Notes under the pieces: model-generated
Databases searched by the model: none
Told to the model about the DNA's origin: nothing
Seen by the model: only the letters and a program-made list of their open reading frames with translations
DNA from: Streptomyces sp. YIM 130001
Lineage (GTDB): Bacteria; Actinomycetota; Actinomycetes; Streptomycetales; Streptomycetaceae
DNA: 64,000 bases
Direction: 5' to 3'
Assembly: GCF_003574445.1 (NCBI RefSeq)
Contig: NZ_KZ984549.1
Span: forward strand, 1-64,000
Made by a program: the position numbers and the translations under genes
Shown here: positions 17,488-26,482 of the stretch, piece after piece
Layout: each line of letters starts with the position of its first letter
Numbering within the stretch: the stretch's first letter is position 1

Positions 17488-18033
17488 TCAGTCGTGACGC
17501 AGCGGGGTGAGCTGTTCGATGTCGTAGCGCGCCCGCAGTTCGGCGATGGCCGACGGGTGTGGTGAGCCCTCGGCGTCGATCAGAGCGAGCAGCTCCTCGA
17601 AGTAGCGCTCGTGGTCCGGCGGCGGGGACGACTGGAAGAACATCTTGGCCGCGGTGCCCGTCCGGTTGGCGAACGCGTGCGGACAGCCCGGCGGCACGAC
17701 GATGACCGTGCCCGGGGTGGCGCGCACCGTGCGCTGTCCGCCGGGTGACTCCCAGTCCTCCCAGCCGTCCGGGGTCCGCACCCGCGGTTCGAAGGCGAGG
17801 ACGTCCAGCTCGCCGTCGAGGACGTAGAACAACTCCTCGCTGCGGCTGTGCACATGAGCGCCCACGTCGAATCCGGGCGGCACCACGACCTCGAAGCTGG
17901 AGGCCGCCCTGGAGTGCTCGCCGGTGACCTTGAACGTCACCTGCTGGGCCGGTGAGCGCAGGGTCCGCCCGTGGCCGCTGGGCACGAGCAGTCCCTGCGC
18001 CGCCGATGCCCCGCCCGGCACGACCGCGGTCAC
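17488..18033 (-). CDS. Cupin monooxygenase, MomA-like (THN to flaviolin)
   Basis: The 181-residue cupin contains PPGFDVGAHVHSRSEELFYVLDGELDVLAFEP (metal ligands HVH and E) and the second motif GTVIVVPPGCPHAFANRTGT (H). In Streptomyces, cupins directly downstream of rppA and a CYP158-type P450 oxidise 1,3,6,8-tetrahydroxynaphthalene to flaviolin. The start GTG 18033 overlaps the P450 stop as GTGA, showing it belongs to the rppA operon. It converges with the DUF2867 gene. Confidence 0.85.
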   Translation of the reverse strand: MTAVVPGGASAAQGLLVPSGHGRTLRSPAQQVTFKVTGEHSRAASSFEVVVPPGFDVGAHVHSRSEELFYVLDGELDVLAFEPRVRTPDGWEDWESPGGQRTVRATPGTVIVVPPGCPHAFANRTGTAAKMFFQSSPPPDHERYFEELLALIDAEGSPHPSAIAELRARYDIEQLTPLRHD

Positions 18034-19328
18034 CAGGCCACCGGCATGCCCTCGGGGCCACGGATCAACGCACCCGGGCGCCAGCGCAGTCGGTCCTCCG
18101 GCACGGCGAGGTGGAGTCCCGGGAAGCGGTCGGCGAGTGCGTCGACGACGAGTTCGCTCTCCAGGCGCGCGAGCAGTCCGCCGATGCAGTAGTGCGGTCC
18201 GTGCCCGAAGGAGACGTGCGGGTTCTGGGCGCGGTCGAAGTCGATGCGGTCCGGGTCGGGGAAGACGTCCGGGTCGCGGTTGGCGGCGAGGTAGGAGACG
18301 TAGACGGGGTCGCCGGCCCGGATGCGGACACCGGAGACGGTCACGTCCTCCAGGGCGATACGGGAGAGGCCGACGGAGTTGCGGTGCGGGATGTACCGCA
18401 GCAGTTCGTCGATGGCCCGTGGCCGCACCGCCGGGTCGTCACGCAGTCGGGCGAGCAGGTCGGGGCGGGTGAGCAGGATGTACGCCATGTTGCCGGTGTT
18501 GTTGGTGACGGCCTCGCCGCCGATCTGGATGAGCAGCGCGAGCCCGACCGCCTCCTCCTCCGTCACGTCGCCCGCTGCCACGGCGGCGGCCAGCAGGCTG
18601 ACCACGTCCTCGCCGGCCTGGTCGCCCCCGGCCCGCAGCCGCTCGGCGAAGTAGGCGCACATGGCGCCCTTGGCCTGCTCGCTGCGGTCGGCTCCCGCGG
18701 AGGAGGAGAGGATGAGGCTGGTCCACTCGTGCATCCGGGGGCGCTCGTGCTCGGGCGTTCCCATGAGTTCGCAGACGACGGCCAGCGGGAACGGCGCGAG
18801 GAGGCGCTCGGTGAGGTCGAGCGGCGGGCCGTCACCGAGCATCGAGGCCACGAGTTCGTCGAGCATGTCCTGCGCCCGTGACCGCAGCCGCTCCACACCG
18901 CGCCCGGTGAACGCGGGCGCCACCGCCCGTCGCAGGGTCGTGTGGTGCGGCGGGTCCTGCATCCCCACCGCGTCCTTGCTCGGGATGAAGTGCGGGGCGA
19001 GCCGGGTCACGTCGCGCTCCATCACGGCGGCGCGGCCGAACCGCGGATCGCCCGCGACCAGGCGTACATCCTCGTAGCGGGAGACCATCCACGCCCAGCC
19101 TGTGCCGTGCGGCAGCTGGATCCTGGTGACCGGGCCCTCGTCCATCAGCTCGGCGAGCACGGGGTCGAAGTCCACTCCGTCCAGGTCGATCGCCGGCCAG
19201 TGCCGCAGCGGAGGGAGTGCGCCGTCGGGGCCGGTCTCCGCGAGCGGGCATCCGGGGGCGTCGGCCGCCGGGGCGGTGCCCACCGGATCGGCGGTACGGG
19301 TCGTGCCGGTCGTGGTCTCACTCTTCAT
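18030..19328 (-). CDS. Cytochrome P450, CYP158A-like (biflaviolin synthase type)
   Basis: The 432-residue P450 has I-helix IQIGGEAVTNNTGN, K-helix ExxR in DELLRYIP and haem-binding FGHGPHYCIGG. The unusual I-helix GGEAVTNN in place of AGxxT matches CYP158A2, which couples flaviolin into dimers and trimers. Its ATG overlaps the rppA 3' end by 11 bp. Product is inferred to be polymeric flaviolin (melanin-like, UV-protective pigment). Redox partners are not encoded nearby. Confidence 0.92.
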   Translation of the reverse strand: MKSETTTGTTRTADPVGTAPAADAPGCPLAETGPDGALPPLRHWPAIDLDGVDFDPVLAELMDEGPVTRIQLPHGTGWAWMVSRYEDVRLVAGDPRFGRAAVMERDVTRLAPHFIPSKDAVGMQDPPHHTTLRRAVAPAFTGRGVERLRSRAQDMLDELVASMLGDGPPLDLTERLLAPFPLAVVCELMGTPEHERPRMHEWTSLILSSSAGADRSEQAKGAMCAYFAERLRAGGDQAGEDVVSLLAAAVAAGDVTEEEAVGLALLIQIGGEAVTNNTGNMAYILLTRPDLLARLRDDPAVRPRAIDELLRYIPHRNSVGLSRIALEDVTVSGVRIRAGDPVYVSYLAANRDPDVFPDPDRIDFDRAQNPHVSFGHGPHYCIGGLLARLESELVVDALADRFPGLHLAVPEDRLRWRPGALIRGPEGMPVAW

Positions 19329-20373
19329 GCTGCCTCCAGCGGCCGAGCGACATCTCCGCGGTGATGCCGGGTCCGAACCCGGCGAGCAGTCCGCAGGCGG
19401 CGTCGCGGTTGCCGCCCTCCTCGAACATCCGGCGCAGCGCGTCGAGTACGACAGCGCTGGCGATGTTGCCGTACTCGGTGAGCGTGGCGCGGCTGAACCG
19501 GAACGCCTCGGAGGGGACTCCGAGGAACTTGCTCAGGTCGTCGAGGATCCGTGGGCCGCCCGCGTGAATGATGTAGAAGTCCAGCTGGGAGGCGTCCCAG
19601 CCGTGCAGTGCCGCCAGCTCCTTGAGGGCTGGGGCGAGGGGTTCCATGGTGCCGGGCACCCGCTTGTCGAGCTGGAAGTGGAATCCCGTGGAGCGGACGT
19701 CGTAGGCGATCCAGTCCTCTGTGCCCGGGACCAGGTAGGAGCGGTTGCGCTCGAGGGAGATGCCGGTGCCGCCGCGGCCGCGCACGACTGCCGCCGCTAT
19801 GCCGTCGCCGAACAGGCCGTTGGACAGCAGATTGCCGATGCCGAGGTCGGTGGGCTGGTAGCACAGCGAGCAGAACTCGCAGGCGACGATCAGGGCGTTG
19901 GCCTCCGGATAGGCCAGGCAGAAGTCGTGGGCCCGGTTCACCGCCGCGCCGCCGGCCGCGCAGCCGAGTTGGGCGATGGGTATCTGTCGGGTGTCGGTGT
20001 CGAACTCCATCTCGTTGATCAGCCAGGCCGTCATGGACGGCATCATGAATCCGGTGCAGGAGACGTAGATGATCACGTCGATGTCCGCGGTGCGCAGTTC
20101 CGCCTCGTCCAGGGCACGGCGTACGACCTCCGGGACCCTGGCCTTGGCCTCGGCCTCGTAGCGGGCGTTGCGTGCGTCGAAGCCGGGGTGCTTGAGCGTT
20201 TCCTCGATGGGCTGCACGATGTGCCGCTTCTGCACACCGGTGTTCTCGATCAGCCTTAGCGCAAGCTCCAGTTGGGGGTGGTCCGCGTGCAGTGTCCGAG
20301 CCAGGTCGAGCGTCTGCGCCTGAGTGATCACGTGCTCGGGAACGGCCACCGCGGGTCTGCACAACGTCGCCAT
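19318..20373 (-). CDS. rppA: 1,3,6,8-tetrahydroxynaphthalene synthase (type III PKS)
   Basis: This 351-residue type III polyketide synthase condenses five malonyl-CoA units to THN. The catalytic triad falls at the positions known for RppA: Cys138 (AQLGCAAGG), His270 (YIIHAGGPRIL) and Asn303 (LTEYGNIASA). The starter-pocket segment YVSCTGFMMPSMTAWL is also present. GGAGGAG lies just before the ATG at 20373. It heads the rppA-P450-cupin operon and is divergent from a carboxyltransferase that could supply malonyl-CoA. Confidence 0.96.
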   Translation of the reverse strand: MATLCRPAVAVPEHVITQAQTLDLARTLHADHPQLELALRLIENTGVQKRHIVQPIEETLKHPGFDARNARYEAEAKARVPEVVRRALDEAELRTADIDVIIYVSCTGFMMPSMTAWLINEMEFDTDTRQIPIAQLGCAAGGAAVNRAHDFCLAYPEANALIVACEFCSLCYQPTDLGIGNLLSNGLFGDGIAAAVVRGRGGTGISLERNRSYLVPGTEDWIAYDVRSTGFHFQLDKRVPGTMEPLAPALKELAALHGWDASQLDFYIIHAGGPRILDDLSKFLGVPSEAFRFSRATLTEYGNIASAVVLDALRRMFEEGGNRDAACGLLAGFGPGITAEMSLGRWRQHEE

Positions 20374-20482
20374 GGGAGGAGCCCCTTCTGTCGTCCCCGA
20401 GTCGTGGGCCCCTGCCCGGGGGCTCTGCTCCCCGGGGGCCGGTACCCAGCGTGACCCGACTACGGGGTCCGCACTGGCTCAG

Positions 20483-20507
20483 CTGGGCCGAACCGGTGAC
20501 GGCCCAG
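20483..20507. repeat. 8-bp inverted repeat in rppA upstream region
   Basis: CTGGGCCG (20483-20490) and CGGCCCAG (20500-20507) are perfect inverted repeats with a 9-nt loop, in the 297-bp gap between rppA and the carboxyltransferase gene. It may be part of a promoter or leader structure; role not determined. Confidence 0.4.
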
Positions 20508-20577
20508 TCCCCGGCCGACCCGAGGGGCCTGACGTCCGGGTTCCGTGGACCGCGGCGCGGGCCGACCTGACTCGCCC

Positions 20578-20604
20578 GGCATCCGTGGTGCCACCACGGA
20601 TGCC
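20578..20604. promoter_or_regulatory. 27-bp perfect palindrome upstream of carboxyltransferase
   Basis: GGCATCCGTGGTG (20578-20590) and CACCACGGATGCC (20592-20604) are perfect inverted repeats around a single C. It ends 66 bp before the carboxyltransferase ATG. The near-zero loop favours a protein-binding operator over a terminator, although an 11-bp RNA stem is possible. No local DNA-binding protein is encoded in this subcluster, so the binder would be encoded elsewhere. Confidence 0.6.
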
Positions 20605-20670
20605 GCACCGGCTCGCTGGACGGATCATGAGGGCACCCGTCGACACCCCCATCCCACCTGGAGGTCACTC

Positions 20671-22335
20671 ATGGCCACCGTCGAGGAGCCTGTACGGCAT
20701 CGCCGCCCGGACCGTCCAAATCAGTCGGAGCCCATAGGCACGAGGGAGCCGGGCCCACACTTCAGCCGTGACCGTCCGGCCGCCTCGGAGCCCGCAGTCG
20801 ACTCCGGGCAGGACGGCCCCGCACGCGGGGACCGCATCGTGCGCTGCTGCGCTCCGGTCAAGGGTGAGCGGGCCGCGCGGTCCGCGGGGACCGCCCGTGA
20901 ACGTCTCGAACTACTCCTGGACCAGGGGTCGTTCCACGAGACCGAGGCGCGCGTGGCGGATCATGGCAGCGACTTCGGCACCGGACTCGGCGCTGCGCAC
21001 TCGGACGGCGTCCTGACCGGATGGGGACTGGTCGCCGGTCGCACGGTGTTCGTCTACGCGCACGATCCGGGCGTCTTCGAGGGCACCCTGGGCGAGACCT
21101 CGGCGGTCAAGGTGCACAAGGTGATGGACCGGGCCCAGCGGATGGGCGCACCGCTGGTCAGTGTCTGCGACGGAGCCGGCGTCCCGGTGCTCGAAGGGGT
21201 GGGCGCGCTCGCCCGGCACGGCGGGATCCTGCGCCGGCACGCCCGCGCCTCGGGGGTGATACCGCAGATCAGCGTGGTGCTCGGCCCCTGCTCCGGCACC
21301 GCGGCCTACTCCCCCGCCCTCACCGACTTCGTGTTCATGGTGGACGGTACGTCCCAACTGGCCGCGTCCGCCCCCACCCACGTCGAGTCGGCCACCGGCG
21401 CCCGCACCGCCCTGGAGGACCTGGGCGGCACCCAGGTGCACGCACGTACCACCGGGACCGCAGGTTTCACTTACCCGGACGAGCGGAGTTGCCTCGACGA
21501 CGTACGGCATCTGATCGCACAACTACCCTCCAACAACCGGGAGTTGCCGCCCTGGGAGTCCACCCGCGACACACCGGACCGGCGCTGCGAGAACCTGCTC
21601 GACCTGGTTCCGGCCGACCTGCGCGAGCCGTACGACATCCGTCCGGTGATCCGCGAGATCGCCGACGCCGAGTCGTTCTTCGAGGTGCACGAGTCGTGGG
21701 CACCGAACGTCGTCTGCGCCCTGGTGCGGCTGGACGGCGAGGTGGTCGGCGTGGTGGCGAATCAACCCAGCTCCCAGGCAGGCGCGTTGGACGCGCAGGG
21801 CGCGCACAAGGCGGCCCGCTTCGTCACCACCTGCGACGCCTTCAACATCGCTCTGGTCACCCTCGTGGACGTGCCGGGTTTCCTGCCCGGACCGGAGCAG
21901 GAGCGCGAGGGCGTACTGCGGTGCGGCGCCCAACTCCTGTACGCCTACGGCAATGCGGCCGTCCCCAGAGTGTCGGTGGTGCTGCGCAAGGCGTACGGCA
22001 CCGCCTATCTGGTGATGGACTCACGTGCGGCGGGCGCCGACCTGGCCTTCGCCTGGCCGGGCAACGAGATCGCCGTGACCGGCGCCGAGGACGCGGCCGA
22101 CCGTGCCCTCCCCACCGACATCGAGTACGCGGACGATCCCGAGGCCGGCCGCGAACGTCTCGCCAAGCAGTACCGGGCGGAGCTGATGCATCCCTACGAC
22201 GCGGCGGAGCGCGGCCTGATCGACGAGGTCATCGATCCGGCCGACACCCGCCGGGTGCTGATCGATTCGCTGGCGGCACTGCACCGCAAGCACGCCGATC
22301 TCCCCCTGCGCAAGCACGGGAACCCGCCCCTGTGA
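20671..22335 (+). CDS. Acyl-CoA carboxylase carboxyltransferase (beta) subunit
   Basis: The 554-residue protein has the two-crotonase-fold carboxyltransferase architecture. The N-half contains ARERLELLLDQGSFHE and EGVGALARHGGILRRHARAS. The C-half contains GALDAQGAHKAARFVTTCDA, LVTLVDVPGFLPGPEQEREG and RKAYGTAYLVMDSRAAGADL. It belongs to the AccB/PccB family that carboxylates acetyl- or propionyl-CoA with a biotinylated alpha subunit, which is not in the window. An N-terminal extension of about 55 residues is rich in charge and poorly conserved. Start ATG 20671 follows CTGGAGGTC. Divergence from rppA suggests malonyl-CoA supply for THN (inference). Confidence 0.9.
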   Translation: MATVEEPVRHRRPDRPNQSEPIGTREPGPHFSRDRPAASEPAVDSGQDGPARGDRIVRCCAPVKGERAARSAGTARERLELLLDQGSFHETEARVADHGSDFGTGLGAAHSDGVLTGWGLVAGRTVFVYAHDPGVFEGTLGETSAVKVHKVMDRAQRMGAPLVSVCDGAGVPVLEGVGALARHGGILRRHARASGVIPQISVVLGPCSGTAAYSPALTDFVFMVDGTSQLAASAPTHVESATGARTALEDLGGTQVHARTTGTAGFTYPDERSCLDDVRHLIAQLPSNNRELPPWESTRDTPDRRCENLLDLVPADLREPYDIRPVIREIADAESFFEVHESWAPNVVCALVRLDGEVVGVVANQPSSQAGALDAQGAHKAARFVTTCDAFNIALVTLVDVPGFLPGPEQEREGVLRCGAQLLYAYGNAAVPRVSVVLRKAYGTAYLVMDSRAAGADLAFAWPGNEIAVTGAEDAADRALPTDIEYADDPEAGRERLAKQYRAELMHPYDAAERGLIDEVIDPADTRRVLIDSLAALHRKHADLPLRKHGNPPL

Positions 22336-22347
22336 ACCGGGCCGGCC

Positions 22348-23604
22348 TCAGGCGTCGTCGTCCGCGGGGTCTTCGGATTCCGGCTCCGGTCGCCCGTCGG
22401 CGACGTTGCGCACATAGTCGTCGGCAGCCGCTTCGAGGCCGATGTCGTGCTGGGCGCGCTCCGACAAGTACCAGCGGTGTTCGAGGAGTTCGTGGTACAG
22501 CTCCGCCGGGTCCATGCGCTGCGGAACCCGGTCGCGCACGGCGCGGACCACGGGCCGGAAGACCTCGCGGACCCACCGGTGGGCCAGCACCTCGGGGCGC
22601 GGTCCGAGTCCGGCGTCGCGGGAGCCCGGCGCGACGTAGTCGGCCTGTGTGGCCATCCAGCTCTCCAGGTCGTTGAGGAGCCGGCGGGCCTGGTTCTCCT
22701 CCGCGTCCAGGCCTGTCAGGCGCAGGAGTTGGCGCTGGTGGTGGCCCGCGTCGACGACCTTCGGCACGAAGGTGACGGTGTCTCCGTGGTCGGCGTGCTC
22801 TATCTGCATCTCGGCGACGTCGAAGCCCAGGTCGTTGAGCCGCCGGATGCGCCGCTCCATGTAGTGGTGCTTGCCCGCCGGATACACCGAGGTCCGGGTC
22901 AGCTCCGACCACAGTGCCTCGTACCGCTCGCCGATCTCGGTGCCGAAGCGGATCGGGTCGAGGGCCGGATGGAGAGCTCCGGCCGCCTCCAGATCGAGCA
23001 TCTCGCCGCTGATGTTGACCCGCGCGAGATCGATGTCGTACGCCCGCTGTCCGTCGCTCAGGGACGGGTGCAGCTCGCCCGTCTCGGCGTCCACGAGATA
23101 CGCGGCGAAGGCTCCGGCGTCCCGGCGGAACAGGGTGTTGGACAGCGAACAGTCGCCCCAGGCGAACCCGCCGAGGTGCAGCCGCACGAGCAGCACGGCG
23201 AGCGCGTCCATCAGCCGGTGCACGGTCGCCGGCCGCACGGTCGTCTCGAACATCGACCGGTACGGGATGGAGCCGTCCAGGTGCCGGGTGATCAGTACGG
23301 GTTCGAGGTCCGCACCGCCCGCCGTGGTGCGGCCGGTGACCACGGCCAGCGGGTCGACGGACGGGATGCTCATCCGGTCGAGGGTGCGCAGGAGTTCGTA
23401 CTCCCGCAGGGCGGGGCGTTCGGCGATCTCCTTCACCACGACCACCTCGTCGCCGGCCCGTACGTGCCGCACCACGTGCCGCGAGATACCGCGCGGAAGC
23501 GGCACGAGGACGTCGTCCGGCCACTCCTCGAGGGGAGTGTGCCAGGGCAGGTCGAGCAGCAGCCCGGGGTGCTCCGGGTTGGTGGCACTGATCTGCAAGG
23601 CCAT
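22348..23604 (-). CDS. DUF4032 protein with kinase-like N-domain
   Basis: The 418-residue protein has an N-terminal protein-kinase-like/WaaP-type fold. VVVVKEIAERPALREYELLR resembles the ATP-lobe Lys and Glu region, and HLGGFAWGDCSLSNTLFRRD resembles the catalytic loop (D-x4-N), followed by YLVDAETGE. A DUF4032 domain forms the C-half (QLLRLTGLDAEENQARRLLN, then HRWVREVFRPVVRAVRDRVP). It ends in an acidic tail. Function is unknown; it may phosphorylate a small molecule or sugar. Start ATG 23604. It converges with the carboxyltransferase gene 12 bp away. Confidence 0.82.
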   Translation of the reverse strand: MALQISATNPEHPGLLLDLPWHTPLEEWPDDVLVPLPRGISRHVVRHVRAGDEVVVVKEIAERPALREYELLRTLDRMSIPSVDPLAVVTGRTTAGGADLEPVLITRHLDGSIPYRSMFETTVRPATVHRLMDALAVLLVRLHLGGFAWGDCSLSNTLFRRDAGAFAAYLVDAETGELHPSLSDGQRAYDIDLARVNISGEMLDLEAAGALHPALDPIRFGTEIGERYEALWSELTRTSVYPAGKHHYMERRIRRLNDLGFDVAEMQIEHADHGDTVTFVPKVVDAGHHQRQLLRLTGLDAEENQARRLLNDLESWMATQADYVAPGSRDAGLGPRPEVLAHRWVREVFRPVVRAVRDRVPQRMDPAELYHELLEHRWYLSERAQHDIGLEAAADDYVRNVADGRPEPESEDPADDDA

Positions 23605-23825
23605 GGGGGTGTCCCGCTCCTGTGCTCGGGGGCGCGGCTGGTTCAGTACAGGCAGCGACGCCCCGAACGGTCCCGCCTGTCGCTGCGTAGTCTCACACCC
23701 TCGCCGCGGAGACGATCGCGGTGGGCTCCCGGCTCCTTCCCCGCGTAGGCCGCTCGTTCGACCCGACTCAGGTGCCGTACGGCCGCCGTGAATCCGGTGG
23801 ACACCGTGCGGTCGGTACTGGCGGC

Positions 23826-25649
23826 TCAGGGCCTGCGGCGCAGCTCCGCCGGGTGCCGGGAGGCCGGACGGGTGCGAGTGAGGTGGGGATGGTCGCCGCC
23901 GAGGTCGTCGGCGAGGGGCTCGAGCCGGGTGCGGAGGTTCTCGTAACCGTGGTGGCGGGCCGCCTCCAGCGCGGTCAGGCAGGCCCGCCAGGCCGCAGCG
24001 GGCCTGCCGTGGCGCTGGTGGATGACCGACCGGGCATGCAGCAGCTGCGCCTGCGCCCACGGGTCGTGGTCCGGATCGATGGCCTGCTGGGCACGATCGG
24101 CGGCGTAGGCGGCCTCGTCGAGCAGCCCGTCCCCGGCGAGGGCGAGAGCGAGCCTCGCCCAGCCCAGGCCCACGCCCGGAGCGGCACTCGGCAGCCGCTG
24201 CCGTCCGCGACCCGACGGGTCGGCGGTCCGCAGGAACTCGCGGGCCGCCGACCAGTCGCTCTGCCCGAGCGCGTGCTCGGCCTGGGCGACCTGTGCAGCG
24301 GCGAACAGTCCGCCGTCTCCGCTGACCACCGCGGACCGCCAACTCCCGTCCAGGTACGGCCGAGCGGGCCGGCCGGCGGCGAGCGCCAGATGGGCGGCAA
24401 GAGTGAGCGCCTCGGCATGCATGCCCCAGAGCCGGCCGTGCGCCGTCAGGTGGCACCGGACCAGATCGAGCGCGAACTCCGCCCAGTCCCGGGTCAGCCA
24501 CCAGAACCACAGGTCGACGCAGATCCCGAGCAGCGCCACGTCCCCGTCCGGGCCCTCCGGGACCTCGCCGGGGTGTTCCAGTACGGCGCTCAGCAGCGGC
24601 CAGTCCTCCTCGACGGTCCGCAGCGCGCGGCGGTGCTGGCCGATGTCCCAGAGGTGACGCGCGTTGACGGCGATGAGCTGGGCCCGCAGGCGCAGCCGGT
24701 GCCGCGCCTCGTCGTGTTCGCCGCGGGCTCGTAGTTGCCGCAGGCCCCAGGCACGCGCGGAGGCGGTGAGCCGGTAGCGGGGTGCCGTGACGGCGCCGGG
24801 ATCGCGGTCGGCGCGAACCACCGAGGCCAGGTTGAGGCGGGCGACTGCGGACGGGATCTGCGCGGGTGGGCAGGCACCGGCGTCACCGGCCAGGGTCTGC
24901 GCGGTGGCGAGGTCGAAGGTGGACGGCAGCACGGAGAGCCGGGCCCAGACCGTCCGGTCGCCCTGGTCGAGGAATCGGGCGCCCGCGTCCTCCGCGGCCA
25001 GCATGGACGTGTGGCGCCGAGGTCCGGCGGGGCGGGTGGCGCCGGACGCCAGAAGCAGGGCGAGCGGGTTGTGTTCGAGCGCCGCACAGAGAGCTGCCGG
25101 GTCGGCGGGTTCGGCCACCGGTCCGGGTCCGTCGGTCGCCGTGCACAACTCCCTGGCGTCGTCGGCGTCGAGCGGACCCAGGCGCAGAATGGTTTCTTCG
25201 CCGAGCCCGAGCGGGCCCCGCGAGGTGACGAGAACCTTCAGGCGCGGCAGCCGCATCAGCAGGTCCTGCACGAGACGGGCCAACGGCAGGCGTACGGGGT
25301 CGACATCGTCCAGGAAGAGCAGGCAGCGGCGGTTCCGCAGCGCGCGGGCCAGTGCTTCGAGGCCCGCCTCGGGGGCGAGGCCGGCCGCCTCGCACAGTCC
25401 CTCGAGAGCGCCCTTCTCCCGGCCCGGCCCCCACCAGCGTGCCCGCAGGAGGCGGTCGCGTTTCCAGGTGCGGGACACGATGTCCGCGGCCTCTTCGGCC
25501 AGCCGGCTCTTGCCCACTCCCGCCGGCCCCGTCACGGTGGTCAACCGTTCGCGGCCCAGGAGTGCTCGGAGCCGGTCGCGCTCGGCACTGCGCCCCACCA
25601 TCCGTCCCTGGCTCATGCGCCATTGCCCTGCGCCCTTGCGCGTCGCCAT
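23826..25649 (-). CDS. STAND/NB-ARC-like ATPase, regulator-like
   Basis: This 607-residue protein has a P-loop NTPase domain at residues 15-280: Walker A TVTGPAGVGKSRLAEEA, Walker B RCLLFLDDVDPVRLP, and sensor VLVTSRGPLGLGEETILRLG. Helical, TPR-like repeats fill the C-half (DWSAAREFLRTADPSGRGRQ, then DEAAYAADRAQQAIDPDHDP). It resembles the core of SARP/LuxR-type ATPase regulators but has no recognisable HTH at either end, so the effector output is unclear. Start ATG 25649 (MATRKGAGQW) was chosen; further starts lie 12 and 17 residues downstream. Confidence 0.8.
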   Translation of the reverse strand: MATRKGAGQWRMSQGRMVGRSAERDRLRALLGRERLTTVTGPAGVGKSRLAEEAADIVSRTWKRDRLLRARWWGPGREKGALEGLCEAAGLAPEAGLEALARALRNRRCLLFLDDVDPVRLPLARLVQDLLMRLPRLKVLVTSRGPLGLGEETILRLGPLDADDARELCTATDGPGPVAEPADPAALCAALEHNPLALLLASGATRPAGPRRHTSMLAAEDAGARFLDQGDRTVWARLSVLPSTFDLATAQTLAGDAGACPPAQIPSAVARLNLASVVRADRDPGAVTAPRYRLTASARAWGLRQLRARGEHDEARHRLRLRAQLIAVNARHLWDIGQHRRALRTVEEDWPLLSAVLEHPGEVPEGPDGDVALLGICVDLWFWWLTRDWAEFALDLVRCHLTAHGRLWGMHAEALTLAAHLALAAGRPARPYLDGSWRSAVVSGDGGLFAAAQVAQAEHALGQSDWSAAREFLRTADPSGRGRQRLPSAAPGVGLGWARLALALAGDGLLDEAAYAADRAQQAIDPDHDPWAQAQLLHARSVIHQRHGRPAAAWRACLTALEAARHHGYENLRTRLEPLADDLGGDHPHLTRTRPASRHPAELRRRP

Positions 25650-25876
25650 CCCGTCCCCGTCGTTCGGCCAAGGTGAAGCCTTTCCGCTCCGGACATGGTG
25701 GGAGACGGGGGGCGTTCGGGCGTCAGGACTCTGATGCGGTTCACCCGATCGGGGGGCTCTGGCCGGATTTCTGCACGGTGGCGGGCTCGGGCACCTAAAG
25801 GGCCGGGACCGCGCGCCGCCTCGGGCGGACGGCTGACTCGTGGAGGCGCCCGCCCCCGCCGGTACGGTGATGCGTC

Positions 25877-26464
25877 GTGGACATGAACCTGCTCCGTTCG
25901 CTCCATCAGGACGGCCTCGCGTACGACGCGGCACAGAGCGACCGACTGCTGCGCCGTCGCAATCTGGAACCCGAGTCGGCCGCCCTGCTCTCCGTCGTCC
26001 TGCAGACCGCGGGTGTGCGGCGGATGGCCGAGATCGGCACCTCCAACGGCTACTCGGCGATCTGGTTCGCGGATGCGCTGCACGCCACCGGCGGTGCGCC
26101 CCTGCTCAGTGTCGACCTGGACGGCGACGCACAGCGCGCGGCATCGGGCCATCTCGAGCGGGCCGGTCTCGCCGGCCTGGTGGAGTTGCGGCACGCCGAC
26201 GGCGGCGAGGTGCTGCGGGCGCTGCCGGACATGGGCCTGGACGCGCTGTTCCTGGACTCCGAGCGGACCGAGTACGCGAGTTGGTGGCCGCATCCGCGCC
26301 GGGTTCTGCGCCCGGGCGGGTTGCTGATCGTCGACAACGTCCTCTCGCATCCCGACGAGGTGGCGGAGTTCCGCCGACTCGTGGAAGGCGACGGCGAGTT
26401 CGGGACGTCCACCGTCGCCGCGGTGGGCAAGGGGCTGCTGCTCGCGGTACGTGCGCAGGCCTGA
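25877..26464 (+). CDS. O-methyltransferase family 3 protein
   Basis: The 195-residue class I SAM methyltransferase shows motif I MAEIGTSNGYSAIWFADALH, acidic loop LLSVDLDG, metal-site-like DALFLDSERTEYASWW and LRPGGLLIVDNVLSHPDEV. These match the catechol-O-methyltransferase-like family that uses a divalent metal. The target is unknown. It starts at GTG 25877 or ATG 25883; a TACGGT -10-like box 9 nt upstream suggests a leaderless transcript. It converges with a phosphatase gene. Confidence 0.85.
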   Translation: MDMNLLRSLHQDGLAYDAAQSDRLLRRRNLEPESAALLSVVLQTAGVRRMAEIGTSNGYSAIWFADALHATGGAPLLSVDLDGDAQRAASGHLERAGLAGLVELRHADGGEVLRALPDMGLDALFLDSERTEYASWWPHPRRVLRPGGLLIVDNVLSHPDEVAEFRRLVEGDGEFGTSTVAAVGKGLLLAVRAQA

Positions 26465-26482
26465 ACCGGGGCCGCGGGGGCG

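Noticed and set aside
23826..25934. Longer start of the STAND-type ATPase at 25934
   Set aside because: The extra 95 residues are Pro/Arg/Gly-rich, overlap the divergent O-methyltransferase start and show no conservation-like features.
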